Assembly: GCF_004343705.1 (NCBI RefSeq)
Contig: NZ_SKFH01000084.1
Span: forward strand, 1-40,857
DNA length: 40,857 bases
Direction of reading: 5' to 3'
Source: Flaviaesturariibacter aridisoli
Lineage (GTDB): Bacteria > Bacteroidota > Bacteroidia > Chitinophagales > Chitinophagaceae
The notes below the pieces were generated by a model that worked only from the letters and a program-made list of their open reading frames with translations, had not been told where the DNA came from and ran no database searches. The position numbers were made by a program, and so were the translations under genes. The stretch's first letter is position 1. Each line of letters starts with the position of its first letter. Positions 1-9,746 of the stretch are shown piece after piece.

Positions 1-3000
1 CCGCTGCTGTCGCGGCCTTCGGCCACCCAGATGTAGGTATCGGCACGCAGGGGCTGACCCTTGTAGCGACCGTCCCAGCCCTGGTTGATGGCCGTAGTGG
101 CAAACACCTCGCGGCCCAGCTGGTCATACACGCGGAAGTAGCGGAAGGTGGTCAGGCCCACGGTGATCGGCTTCAGCAGATCGTTCACGCCGTCGCCGTC
201 GGGCGAGAAGGCCGTGGGAACGAAGATGTCGTCGCCTTTCTGAACGCGCACCAGCAGGGTATCCACCGTGACGCAACCCGAAGCGAAGGATACCTGGATG
301 CGGTATTCCTGCTGCTGGCTGAGGGTGGCCACCGGGTACCAGATGAAGGGGTTGCTGAGGCCCGTGGCGGGCGTCCAGCTATACCGGCCATTGGGCAGGT
401 TGCGGGCATGGAGCTCCGTGGCGCGGCCGCTGACCACGTCCTGCGTGGCCAGGCGCTGACCCGGCAGCGGTGCTTCGATGCGAATGGTTTGCCGCACGGT
501 ATCGTTGAGCGATGTACAGCCATTCGGCGAGGCAATGAGCTGCACCGTATAGTTGCCCGTGCCGCCATACGTAGCCGCGGGGTGCTGCAGCGTGCTGTTC
601 TGCCCGTTGCCGAAGCTCCATTGGTAGGTTACGATGCCGGAGCCGCCCGTGCCGGAGGTGTTGGTAAACTGCACCGGCGTGTTCACGCAATAGCTGTTGA
701 ATGTAAAGCCGGCCGTGGGCTTTTGTACGAGCGTCAATACGATGCTGTTGGAAGCCGCGCGTGTGCAGCCGAAGCTGTTGCTGATGTTGACCGTATACGT
801 GCCTGCTGTGCTCGCATTGAAGGTAGCACCGGTAGCACCCGGGATCGGGTTGCCACCAAGGAACCACTGGTACGAGGTGCCGCCCGAAGCCTGCAGCTGG
901 GTGCTGCCGCCGGCGCAGATAAGCGTTCCATTGGGTGCCGTGATCGTGCCCGTGGGCAGCGGGTTGACCGTGATCGCAAAAGTGACGGCTGTGCCGGCGC
1001 AACCATTTGCCGTCGGCGTCACGGTCACATTGGCCACGATGGGAGTCGTGCCATTATTGACAGCCGTAAACGGTGCAATGTTTCCGCTGCCGGCAGCCCC
1101 GAGGCCGATCGCGGTATTGTCGTTCGCCCAGCTGAACTGCGTACCCGCCACGGGGCCGTTGAAATTGGGCACGTTGATGCCTTGCCCGGCGCAAACCGTT
1201 ACTGGCGCTACTGCGTTGACGACCGCGGTCGGGTTGACAGTGATCGTAAAGGTTTGCACGCTGCCCGCGCAGCCGGCCGCCGAAGGCGTTACTGTTATGG
1301 TTGCGGTCACCGGCAACGTCGTGCTGTTGGTGGCGGTGAACGAAGCGATGTCGCCCGTTCCCGCGGCAGCCAGCCCGATGGAAGGCGTGCTGTTGGTCCA
1401 GCTGTAGGTCGTGCCACTGACCGCACCGCTGAAGTTCACCGCGGTGGTAGCCGCGCGGTTGCAGACCGCCTGGCCCGCGAGGGCAGTAACCGACGGTGTC
1501 GGGTTTACCGTAATGGTAAAGGTCGCCGGGTTGCCGGCACAGGTCTGCCCGCTGTTGCTGAATGAAGGTGTTACGGTAATAGTAGCCGTCACCGCTGCAT
1601 TCGTGTTATTCAGGGCCGCAAATGAAGCGATGTTGCCGGTGCCTGCAGCAGCGAGGCCAATGGAAGCGGTGTTGTTGGTCCAGTTATACACTGCGCCCGC
1701 AACACTGCCGCCGAAGCTAATGGCCGTTGTGTTCGCACCGTTGCAAAGCGACTGGTTCGTCACCACATTCACAGACGGTGTCGGGTTGACGGTAATCGTG
1801 AAGGTTTGCGCAGCGCCCGGGCAGCCGGCCGCAGAAGGGATAACGGTGATCGTCGCAACCTGCACCGTAGAACTACTGTTCACGGCGGTGAAGGAAGCGA
1901 TGTTGCCGGTGCCGCTTCCAGCCAGCCCGATCGACGTGTTGCTGTTCGTCCAGCTGTACGTTGTGCCGCTCACCGGTCCGCTGAAGCTGACCGCCGCGGT
2001 GGCCGACCCGTTGCACAACACCTGACTGCTCACCGCTGTTGCGGCAGGCGTGGGATTGACGGTAATGGTAAACGTCACCGGTGTGCCCGTGCAGGTTTGT
2101 CCACCGCTGGCGAACGACGGCGTTACGGTTATCGTTGCCGTCTGTACCGTAGCAGTGGCGTTCACCGCGGTAAAAGCGGCGATATTGCCCGTGCCGCTGG
2201 CTGCAAGCCCGATGGAGGGATTGTTGTTGGTCCAGTTGAACACGGTGCCCGGCACCGCGCCGCTGAAGCTGACGGCCGTCGTGGCCGCCCCGGCGCAGAG
2301 CGTCTGACCGGTTACTGCGTTCACCACGGGTGTCGGGTTGACGGTAATGGTAAATGTCTTCGGCGTTCCCGCGCATTGCAGCGAAGCGGTCGTAAACTGG
2401 CCGAGCGCGATGGGCGCCGCGCCAACCGCTACGCTGGTCACCGCGTTCGTGGCCGCATTGATAATCGATACGCTGTTGGAGTTGCGGTTGGCCACGTATA
2501 CCGTGCTGCCATCCGGACTCACGGCCACACCGTAGGGGTAGTTGCCCACGGCGATGGAAGCTGTCAGCGCGTTCGTGGCCGTATTGATCACCGACACGTT
2601 GTTGTTGCCGCTGTTGGTCACATACACTTTCGAGCCGTCGGGGCTTACGGCCACACCGAGCGGGTCGGCGCCCACAGGGATGGTCGCCGTCACACTGTTC
2701 GACGCCGTGCTGATCACCGACACGGAGGCCGAGCCGTTATTCACCACGTACACTTTGCTGCCGTCGGCGCTGAGCGCCACACCCTGCGGGAAGGCCCCGA
2801 CGCCGATGCTGGCCAGCACTGCATTGCTGGCAGTGTTGAGCACCACCAGCTTGCCGGCGCTTACCGACGAAGCCACATAGAGCCGCGCACCGTCGGCCGA
2901 TACGGCCATGCCTTCGGGTTGCGTCACGTTGGTCATGAAGGTCGACACGTTGCTGGCCACGTCGATCCACGATACGGCGTTGTCGGTCCAGCCGTTCACA

Positions 3001-6000
3001 TACACACGCGTACCGTCGGGCGAAGCCGCGAGGCCGTGCGGTGCGTTGTAAGGCGAGCTGCCCGTAACACTATTGGTTGTTGTGTTGATGACCGATACGG
3101 AATTACCACCGGTGTTCGACACATAGATCTTGCTGCGGTCGGGGAGCACGGCAACGCCGAAGGGATTGGCGCCTACCGTGATGGGGCTACCGATGGCGGC
3201 ACCGGTGCTGAGGTCGATCATGCTCACCGTACCCGACGTGTTGTTGGGCACATAGGCGCGGCCGCTCAGGGTTGCCTGCGGCGTCACCGTGATGGTGGCC
3301 GTAACGGGCGCCGTGCCGTTGTTGACCGCCGTAAAGGAAGCGATATTGCCGCTGCCCGACGGCGCGAGTCCGATCGAAGGATTGTTGTTCGTCCAGGTAT
3401 AAGCCGTACTGGCCACCGTGCCGCTGAAAACCACGGCGGTGCTGCCCGTGTTGTTGCACATGATCTGGCTGGCTACGGTATTGACGGTCGGTGTCGGGTT
3501 GACCGTAATGCTGAACGAAGCGGCCGTTCCCGGGCAGGTGGTTCCGCCGGCGGTATAGGAAGGCGTGACGGTTACGAGTGCCGTCACCGCTGCCGTACCA
3601 TTGTTCACCGCCGCGAAGGAGGCGATGTTGCCCGAGCCCGAAGCGGCCAGGCCGATGGAGGTCGTGTTATTGGCCCAGTTGTATACCGTGCCGGGCACAC
3701 TTCCGCTGAAGGTGACGGCGGTCGTGTTCGCGCCGTTGCACAGGTTCTGGCTTACAATGGCGTTCACCGTCGGGGCGGGGTTCACCGTAATGGTGAAGGG
3801 TTGGGGCGCACCGGGACAACCGGCCGCGGAAGGCAGCACGGTGATCGTTGCCGTTTGTGCCGTAGCAGTTGCATTCGCCGCGGTAAAGGAAGCGATGTTG
3901 CCCGAGCCCGTGGCCCCAAGCCCGATCGACGGGTTGCTGTTCGTCCAGGTATAGGTGCTGCCACTGACGGCGCCGCTGAAGGTCACCGCGGTCGTGGCCG
4001 CGCCGGCGCAAACCGTCTGGCTGGCCACTGCGGCCACGGTGGGCGTCGGGTTGACGGTAATGGTAAAGGTGGCTGCGCTGCCTGTGCAGGTAACGCCGCC
4101 AGCCGTGTACGAAGGCGTTACGGTAATCGTTGCGGTCTGTGCCGTAGCAGTACTGTTCACCGCGGTGAACGAAGCGATGTTGCCGGTGCCCGTGGCAGCG
4201 AGCCCGATCGCGGAATTGCTGTTGGCCCAGGTATACACGGTTCCGGGCACGGTGCCCGAGAAGCTAACGGCCGTGGTAGCCCCGCCGGCGCAAAGTGTTT
4301 GAGCGGTGATCGCATTGACCGTTGGTACCGGGTTCACGCTTACGGTCACGGGGCCGCCGTTGGCCACGCAGCCGTTTGCGGTGACCGTTACCGAATAGTT
4401 GCCGGCGGCGCTGGCGCTGATGCTCGACGTAGTGGCTCCGTTGGACCACAGGTACGTAGCGCCGGGCGTTGTGGGTGCCGAGAGCGTCACGCTGCCGCCG
4501 CTGCAGATCGTTAGCGGGCCGGAGGCGCTGATGGTGGCCGTTACCGGCGGGTTGATAGTGATGTTTGCCGTTGCCGTCACCTGCGGGCAAGGGCCGGAAG
4601 CGGCGATCGTGTAGGTAACGGTATAAGTACCGGGTGTGGACGCCGCGATGTCAACGGCACCGGTGCTGCTGTTGAGGGAAAGGCCCGTGGTGGACGAATA
4701 CGTACCGCCCGCCGTACCGGCGAAGGTGGGCGATGCCGTTCCGGTGCCGCTGCAATAGGGCGAGCTGGTGTAGGAGAAGCTGGCGGTGCGTTGCGGCGAT
4801 ACCGTGATCGTAAAGGTCTTCGGCGCCGCGGCACAGAAGCCCGCGTTGGCAGTCATGCTTACCGTGATGGTCGCCGTCACGGGCGCGCCACTATTGTTAA
4901 CAGCAGTGAAGGCAGGAAGGTTGCCCGTACCACTGGCCGCCAGCCCGATGCCGGGCGTGTTGTTGGTCCAGGTAAAACCCGATCCGTTCGTGCCGCTGAA
5001 CGTGACCGCCGACGTGGCACTGCCGCCGCACACCGTTTGGTTGCCGGGTTGCGTGATCACGGCGGCCGCCTGGATCGTTACGCTCGTGCTGCTGGTCAGC
5101 TCGCTGCAGCCGTTGGCAGCGGCGATCGTATACGTCACCGTATAGGTGCCCGGCGTGCTGGCCGCCAGGTCGATAACGCCCGTCGTGGCGTCGATGCTCA
5201 GGCCGGTGGTAGACGAATAGCTGCCGCCCGTGGTGCCGCTGAAGGTCAGCGTAGCGGTACCGGTAGCGCAGAAGGGCGTGCCGCTGTAGCTGATGCTCGC
5301 GGTCGGTGCCGGGTTGACGGTGATGGTGAAAGATTGGGGCGTGCCGTTGCAGGACACATATGTTTCGCAGGCGTCGAGCAGCTGCACTTCGGCGGCGCTG
5401 AGGGCGCGGCTGTAGAGGCGGAAGTTGTCGAGCGTGCTGCCCGCCGGCAGGCTGGCCGACGAACTGTAGCCGCCGACTTTGAAGGGGCCTGCGCCGGTAA
5501 ACGAAACGCCCCCCTGGGGCACCGACTGCACAAGGGTGCCGTTCACGTAGGCGTGGATCACGTTGGCCGCGGCGTCGTACACAAAGGTCGTGGTGCTGGC
5601 GCCGGTGCTGGCGCCGCCAGGCGCCAGTACGTCCGCTAAGGGGCCGCGCAGGATCCAGTTGCCCGCGCCGGCCACACCGCCGGTGAACACGCGGAAGCCG
5701 CCGGCGTTCACGTCACCCAATATATAATAGGTACTGGTGGTGCTGGGCACGTTGCTCGTTTTGAAGGAAAGCGTCCAGCTGCTGTTGCCCAGGTTGGGCG
5801 CCCAGTTCGTATTGACATAGTCGCCCGTTGATGCCTGACCCGTGCCGATCAGCGAATTGCCGCAGGTGCCGGCGCCCTTCGTTTGACCGCCCCCGATCGT
5901 AGCCGTGGTCGTTCCGGCCGGGGGCGCGGATGCCAGGTTGGGCACGGAGGTGCCGGTGCCTTCAAACGTGTAATAGAACAGGTCGGGCAAGGGAGCGGCA

Positions 6001-9000
6001 GACACCGGAGAGCTGCTGCCCACCGGGGTGACGGTAACCGTAGCCGTTGCCGGCGCATTGGTACCATTGACGGCCGTAAACGAAGCGATGTTCCCGCTGC
6101 CGCTGGCCGCCAGCCCGATCGACGGGTTGCTGTTCGTCCAGGTGTAGCTGCCGGCTGTGCCGCTGAAGGTCACCGCCGTGCTGGCGGCGCCCGCGCACAG
6201 CGCCTGGTTGCCCGGCGCATTCACGGTAACGCTGGCGTTGATCGTCACGCTCGCCGTGGCCGTCACCGCGCTGCAGCCGTTGGCAGCCGGAACGGTATAG
6301 GTTATCGTGTAGGTACCCGCCGTGCTGGCTGCCAGGTCGATGACGCCGGTAGTAGTGTTGATGCTGAGGCCGGAAGCCGATGTATACGTGCCGCCGCCCG
6401 TGCCGGTGCGGGTAGGGGTAGCCGTACCCGTTGCGCAAAAGGGCGAGCCGCTATAGGAGATCGTCGCCGCCGGCTGCGGGTTCACCGTAATGGTGAAGCT
6501 GCGCGACTGGCCCTGGCAACCATTGGCCGTGGGCGTTACGAAGATCGTGGCCGTTTGCGGCGTGCTGCCGGCGTTCACGGCCGTAAAGGATGGAATGTCG
6601 CCCGAGCCGCTGGCCGCCAGGCCGATGGAAGGATTGGCGTTCACCCAGCTATAGGTCGTTCCGGCTATGCCGCCCGAGAAGGTCACGGCCGCCGTCGCGC
6701 CGCCAGCGCAAACCGACTGGCTGCCGGGCACGTTGACCGAGGTCGACGGCTTCACTGTAATGGTGAACGTGTTGGCGTTGCCGGCGCAGGTCACGCCATT
6801 ATTGGTGTAAGACGGTGTTACGGTAAACAGGCCCGAAATGTTCGTCGTGCCCGGGTTGGTGCCGGTAAACGAGAGCCCGTTGCCCGAGCCCGTCGCATCG
6901 GCGCCGATGGCCGGGTTGTCGAGGGTCCAACTGTAGTCGGCGCCGGGCACGTTGCCGCCGTTCGAGATCGACAGGCCGATGCCCTGGTTGTTACAAATGG
7001 AAGTGGAGAAGCCCGCGTTGTTCCAGGAAGGCTTCGGGTTCACCGTCAGCGTAAAGGTCTTCGGCGTGCCGTTGCACTGGTAAGTAGCCGCCAGCATGTT
7101 GCCGATGCCGATGGGGCCGTTGGCGCCGGCAAAGGCTACCGTGCTGCCGGTGTTCAAAGACGCATCGATGATCGACAAGTTGTTCGAAAGGCGGTTGGCT
7201 ACGTACACCTTGCCACCGTCGGGCGACACCGAGATGCCGTACGGGTAGGTGCCCACCGGGATGTTTCCCAAAACCGTGTTGGTCGCCGTATTGATCACCG
7301 ACACCGCGTTGGAGGCGGCGTTGCTGACGTATACGCGGCTGCCGTCGGGCGAAATAGCGATGCCGAGCGGCGCCGTGCCCACGGGAATGTTCTGCACGGA
7401 ATAGGTGCTGGCGTCGATCACCGACACCGAGGCGTTGTTGGCGTTGGTCACATAGATAAAGCGTCCGTTGGGCGCTACGGCCACGCCCTGGGGATAGTCG
7501 CCTACCGCCACCGTCACGACCGTGTAGGGCGCCGTGGTATTGACCACGTACAGGTAACCGGGCGCCGTGGCCGAAGCGACGTATACCTTCTGGCCGTCGG
7601 GCGAAACCGCCATGCCTTCGGGGTTGGGCACGATCGCCATGAAGTTCGACACGTAGGTCGGGCTGCTCATGTCGATCCAGCTGAGCGCGCCGCTGTTGCC
7701 GGGGGTGTACCCGTTCACATACACGCGGCTGCCGTCGGGCGAAGGCACCAGGCCGTGCGGGTTGTTGTAGGGTGATGTGCCCACAACGGTATTGCTGGCG
7801 GTATTGATCACCGACACCACGTTACTGGCCGAAGAAGCCACCAGCACCTTGCTGCGGTCGGGCAGCACCGTCACGCCGAAGGGTCCGTTGGCCACGGGAA
7901 TAGTGGCTACCACGACATTGTTGGCCAGGTTCAGCACCGAAACCGTATTGCCGTTCAGGTTGGGAATGTAGGCGAAGCCCTGGAGGCCACTGCCCACTGG
8001 CGTTACCGTGATCGTGGACGTGAGGGGCGTGTTGCCGCCGTTGCTGGCGGTAAACGCCGCTATGTTGCCGCTGCCGCTGGCGGCGAGGCCGGTAGCCGTA
8101 TTGTTGTTGGTCCAGGTATAAGACCCGGCGGTGCCGGCGAAGGCGGTCAGCGTCGTGGTCGACCCGGCGCACGCCGTAGCGTTGGCAGGCTGCGTCACAT
8201 CGGCCTGCGTGTTGATGCCGATGCGCACCGACGACTGGGCCTGGCTGCAGCCGCCGGCGGCGGCCACCGTGTAGGTAACCGTGTAGAGGCCGGGCGTGGA
8301 AGCGGCCAGGTCGATGGCGCCGGTGCCGGCGTTGAGGGACAACCCCGCCGTGGAGGTCCAGGTGCCGCCGGCCGTGCCCGTAAGCGTGGGCATAGCCGTG
8401 CCCGAAGGGCAGAAAGGCGTGCCCGGGTAGGAGAAGGTGGCCGTCGGCTGTGCGTTCACGGTAACCGTAATGGGAGACGAGGCTTCGTTGCCGCAGATCC
8501 GCACGCGGTAAAAGCCGCTGGCAGTAGCCGTATACTGCTGGCTGGTTGCCCCGGGAATGGTCACCCAGGTGGTTCCGTTTGCCGAAGACTGCCATTCGTT
8601 GCCGTCCACCATGCTCGAGTTCATCGACACGAAACCGCCGGAGCAAACCGTGGTGGCACCGTCGGCGGTGGCGGTGGGGAACTTGTAGGCCTGGCTGTAC
8701 TTGTCGGAGAGGTAGCGGTTCACCGTCTGGATCTCGCAGCCCGTGAGCTTGCGCTCGTACACGATCATTTCGGCGATCTCGCCCTGGAAGAAATTATCGT
8801 CGCCGTCGTAGCCGATGCGCAGGGCGGTCTGGGCATTGCTGGCATGCGTAAAATCGGAGGTGGTGGCTACCAGCTGGCCATTGAAGTAAACGGCGCTCCC
8901 GTTGTCGACGCCGTTGTTGACGCCGCCGCTCACGTTGCCGTCGTACAGCGTGGTCACGAGCCGCACCAAACCGGGCGCACCCGCATTCGGGAGGTCGATG

Positions 9001-9500
9001 GTAAACGGCGCTACGGTCTGCCCGCGCGACACCGCGCCGTCGTTGCCGTTGAGGCGCGTGAAGAGAAAACGGTCCCAGCCGCCGTTGTCGTTGCCCCACA
9101 CCGCCTGCTGGCCGAGGTTGGCCGTGGCGCCCTGGCGGTACACGGTGAAGATGGTGACGTCGGGACGCACGGCCGCGCGGATGTCGAGCCCCGGCACGGT
9201 ATAGCCGGCTACGACGCTTGCCGTGCGGTTGAAGGAAATGGTACCCGCTGTGCCGATGGCCCCGCTGTTATAAACAGGCGCCGTGGTGCCGCCGCCGCCG
9301 AGCGCTACGGCGTTGAGGCCGTTGCCCGACTTATCGGTCCAGGTAACCACCGCCGAGCCGTTGCCCGGGGCCGTTCCGTTGCCGTTGGGATCCGAGCCGT
9401 CGAGCCAGAGTTTCAGCCCGGAGATCGTGTTGGGCGCCTGTGCGAAGGCGCATACGGAACCGATAGTGGCCACCAGGGCCAGCAGGAATCTTTTTTTCAT
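1..9500 (-). CDS. Giant T9SS type B cargo protein with PKD-like, LamG and YVTN-propeller domains (3' end off window)
   Basis: One minus-strand frame stays open from the ATG at 9498-9500 to the left edge: 3166 codons with no stop, C-terminus missing. Seen: signal peptide 1-20 (MKKRFLLALVATIGSVCAFA); LamG-like fold about 21-268; Ig-like about 270-350; 7-bladed YVTN propeller about 505-805; second LamG-like domain about 1171-1385; second 7-bladed propeller about 2079-2377; PKD domain about 2925-3010; gliding-motility-type C-terminal domain from about 3090 (FVPTAFSPDGDGVND). Between them are about 14 PKD-like units (motif SIGLAASGSGNIASFTAVN) and four units with the motif TGVIDLAAST. Family knowledge: this C-terminal domain marks T9SS export and surface attachment. 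Role inferred: surface adhesin or matrix protein. Only a few residues are probably missing, since the domain is usually about 85-90 residues long. Long open frames on the opposite strand are GC-rich shadows. Confidence 0.93.
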   Translation of the reverse strand, partial: MKKRFLLALVATIGSVCAFAQAPNTISGLKLWLDGSDPNGNGTAPGNGSAVVTWTDKSGNGLNAVALGGGGTTAPVYNSGAIGTAGTISFNRTASVVAGYTVPGLDIRAAVRPDVTIFTVYRQGATANLGQQAVWGNDNGGWDRFLFTRLNGNDGAVSRGQTVAPFTIDLPNAGAPGLVRLVTTLYDGNVSGGVNNGVDNGSAVYFNGQLVATTSDFTHASNAQTALRIGYDGDDNFFQGEIAEMIVYERKLTGCEIQTVNRYLSDKYSQAYKFPTATADGATTVCSGGFVSMNSSMVDGNEWQSSANGTTWVTIPGATSQQYTATASGFYRVRICGNEASSPITVTVNAQPTATFSYPGTPFCPSGTAMPTLTGTAGGTWTSTAGLSLNAGTGAIDLAASTPGLYTVTYTVAAAGGCSQAQSSVRIGINTQADVTQPANATACAGSTTTLTAFAGTAGSYTWTNNNTATGLAASGSGNIAAFTASNGGNTPLTSTITVTPVGSGLQGFAYIPNLNGNTVSVLNLANNVVVATIPVANGPFGVTVLPDRSKVLVASSASNVVSVINTASNTVVGTSPYNNPHGLVPSPDGSRVYVNGYTPGNSGALSWIDMSSPTYVSNFMAIVPNPEGMAVSPDGQKVYVASATAPGYLYVVNTTAPYTVVTVAVGDYPQGVAVAPNGRFIYVTNANNASVSVIDASTYSVQNIPVGTAPLGIAISPDGSRVYVSNAASNAVSVINTATNTVLGNIPVGTYPYGISVSPDGGKVYVANRLSNNLSIIDASLNTGSTVAFAGANGPIGIGNMLAATYQCNGTPKTFTLTVNPKPSWNNAGFSTSICNNQGIGLSISNGGNVPGADYSWTLDNPAIGADATGSGNGLSFTGTNPGTTNISGLFTVTPSYTNNGVTCAGNANTFTITVKPSTSVNVPGSQSVCAGGATAAVTFSGGIAGTTYSWVNANPSIGLAASGSGDIPSFTAVNAGSTPQTATIFVTPTANGCQGQSRSFTITVNPQPAATISYSGSPFCATGTATPTRTGTGGGTYTSASGLSINTTTGVIDLAASTAGTYTITYTVPAANGCSAVTATASVTINASVTVNAPGNQALCAGAASTAVTFSGTAGSYTWTNSNPSIGLAASGSGNIASFTAVNGTNAPATATVTVTPVGSSSPVSAAPLPDLFYYTFEGTGTSVPNLASAPPAGTTTATIGGGQTKGAGTCGNSLIGTGQASTGDYVNTNWAPNLGNSSWTLSFKTSNVPSTTSTYYILGDVNAGGFRVFTGGVAGAGNWILRGPLADVLAPGGASTGASTTTFVYDAAANVIHAYVNGTLVQSVPQGGVSFTGAGPFKVGGYSSSASLPAGSTLDNFRLYSRALSAAEVQLLDACETYVSCNGTPQSFTITVNPAPTASISYSGTPFCATGTATLTFSGTTGGSYSSTTGLSIDATTGVIDLAASTPGTYTVTYTIAAANGCSELTSSTSVTIQAAAVITQPGNQTVCGGSATSAVTFSGTNGSGFTWTNNTPGIGLAASGTGNLPAFTAVNNSGAPVTATITVSMTANAGFCAAAPKTFTITVSPQRTASFSYTSSPYCSGTGTASPTFAGTAGGTYSSTTGLSLNSSTGAVDIAASTPGTYTVTYTIAASGPCPQVTATANITINPPVTATISASGPLTICSGGSVTLSAPTTPGATYLWSNGATTSSISASAAGNYSVTVTANGCVANGGPVTVSVNPVPTVNAITAQTLCAGGATTAVSFSGTVPGTVYTWANSNSAIGLAATGTGNIASFTAVNSTATAQTATITVTPSYTAGGVTCTGSAATFTITVNPTPTVAAVASQTVCAGAATTAVTFSGAVSGSTYTWTNSNPSIGLGATGSGNIASFTAANATATAQTATITVLPSAAGCPGAPQPFTITVNPAPTVNAIVSQNLCNGANTTAVTFSGSVPGTVYNWANNTTSIGLAASGSGNIASFAAVNNGTAAVTALVTVTPSYTAGGTTCPGTAASFSITVNPTPTVNTVASQIMCNNTGSTAVVFSGTVASTAYTWTNNNPSIGLAPSGSGNIASFTAVNNGTAPVTATITVTPQATLSGRAYVPNNTSGTVSMIDLSTGAAIGSPITVGANPFGVAVLPDRSKIYVSNTGGNSVSVINTTTNSVTGSSPYNAPHGLAASPDGTRVYVNGWTDNAVSWIDVASNVSTFMTNVTQPEGMAVSADGARLYVASSVSAGKLVVLNTASNAVLASIGVGAFPQGVALSADGSKVYVVNNGSASVSVISTASNSVTATIPVGADPLGVAVSPDGSKVYVTNSGNNNVSVINTATNALTASIAVGNYPYGVAVSPDGSTVYVANRNSNSVSIINAATNAVTSVAVGAAPIALGQFTTASLQCAGTPKTFTITVNPTPVVNAVTGQTLCAGAATTAVSFSGAVPGTVFNWTNNNPSIGLAASGTGNIAAFTAVNATATVQTATITVTPSFASGGQTCTGTPVTFTITVNPTPAATAVSSQVLCNGSATAAVSFSGPVSGTTYSWTNSNTSIGLAGSGTGNIASFTAVNSSSTVQVATITVIPSAAGCPGAAQTFTITVNPTPSVNVVTNQSLCNGANTTAISFGGSVAGAVYNWTNNTASIGLAAAGTGNIASFAALNNTNAAVTATITVTPSFSNSGQTCAGNPATFTITVNPTPSVTALAGQAVCNRAATTAVNFSGAVSGTTYSWTNSTPSIGLAAAGTGDIASFTATNSTTLPVTATITVTPSAAGCAGSVQTFTITVNPTAVVNAVAPVTVCAGQGINVPNFNGPVAGTQFSWANDNTAIGLGAAGSGNIAPFTAVNNGTTPIVANVTVTPTANGCAGTAVTFAITVNPLPTGTITAPNGTLICAGGSTQLQASGGTSYQWFLGGNPIPGATGATFNASTAGTYTVNISNSFGCTRAASNSIVLTLVQKPTAGFTFNSYCVNTPVQFTNTSGTGGSGIVTYQWSFGNGQNSTLQHPAATYGGTGNYTVQLIASPNGCTSLNDTVRQTIRIEAPLPGQRLATQDVVSGRATELHARNLPNGRYSWTPATGLSNPFIWYPVATLSQQQEYRIQVSFASGCVTVDTLLVRVQKGDDIFVPTAFSPDGDGVNDLLKPITVGLTTFRYFRVYDQLGREVFATTAINQGWDGRYKGQPLRADTYIWVAEGRDSS

Positions 9501-9574
9501 AAAGCAGTAGTTGGTGGTGTTTCGGCAGGGGTACAGCAGCGGCGTGATCGGGCCGGCGCAGCGGTTCAGCACTG

Positions 9575-9605
9575 CAAATAAAACCCGTTTTTCCCAGTAA
9601 ACAAA
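9575..9605 (-). promoter_or_regulatory. Candidate Bacteroidota-type promoter of the giant T9SS gene
   Basis: On the minus strand TTTG (9602-9605) is followed after 19 bp by TTTATTTG (9575-9582). This matches the Bacteroidota primary-sigma pattern TTTG-N17-23-TAnnTTTG except at one -7 position. It would give a 5' leader of roughly 70 nt before the ATG at 9500. The rest of the 9501-9746 intergenic stretch shows nothing else recognisable. Inference from pattern only. Confidence 0.5.
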
Positions 9606-9746
9606 CCGCCGGAGCACCCGGCCCGACGACTCCAGCGCAAAAGTAGCCTGGCCCGCGGCCCCCGCCAATACCAGTTTCCGGGTATTCGCTGCACGGCACA
9701 GTAGGGCATGATTGTTTTGGCACAGCTTGTAAAACCCACTTCGTTT

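Noticed and set aside
408-7775. Long open frames on the plus strand opposite the giant T9SS gene
   Set aside because: They translate to Arg/Gly/His-rich low-complexity sequence and follow the period of the minus-strand repeats. The minus frame gives a signal peptide, ordered domains and no stop.
9715-9735. TTGGCACAGCTTG considered as a sigma-54 promoter
   Set aside because: The GG-GC spacing and downstream element do not fit the -24/-12 pattern (TGGCAC-N5-TTGC); the interval is two bases too short.
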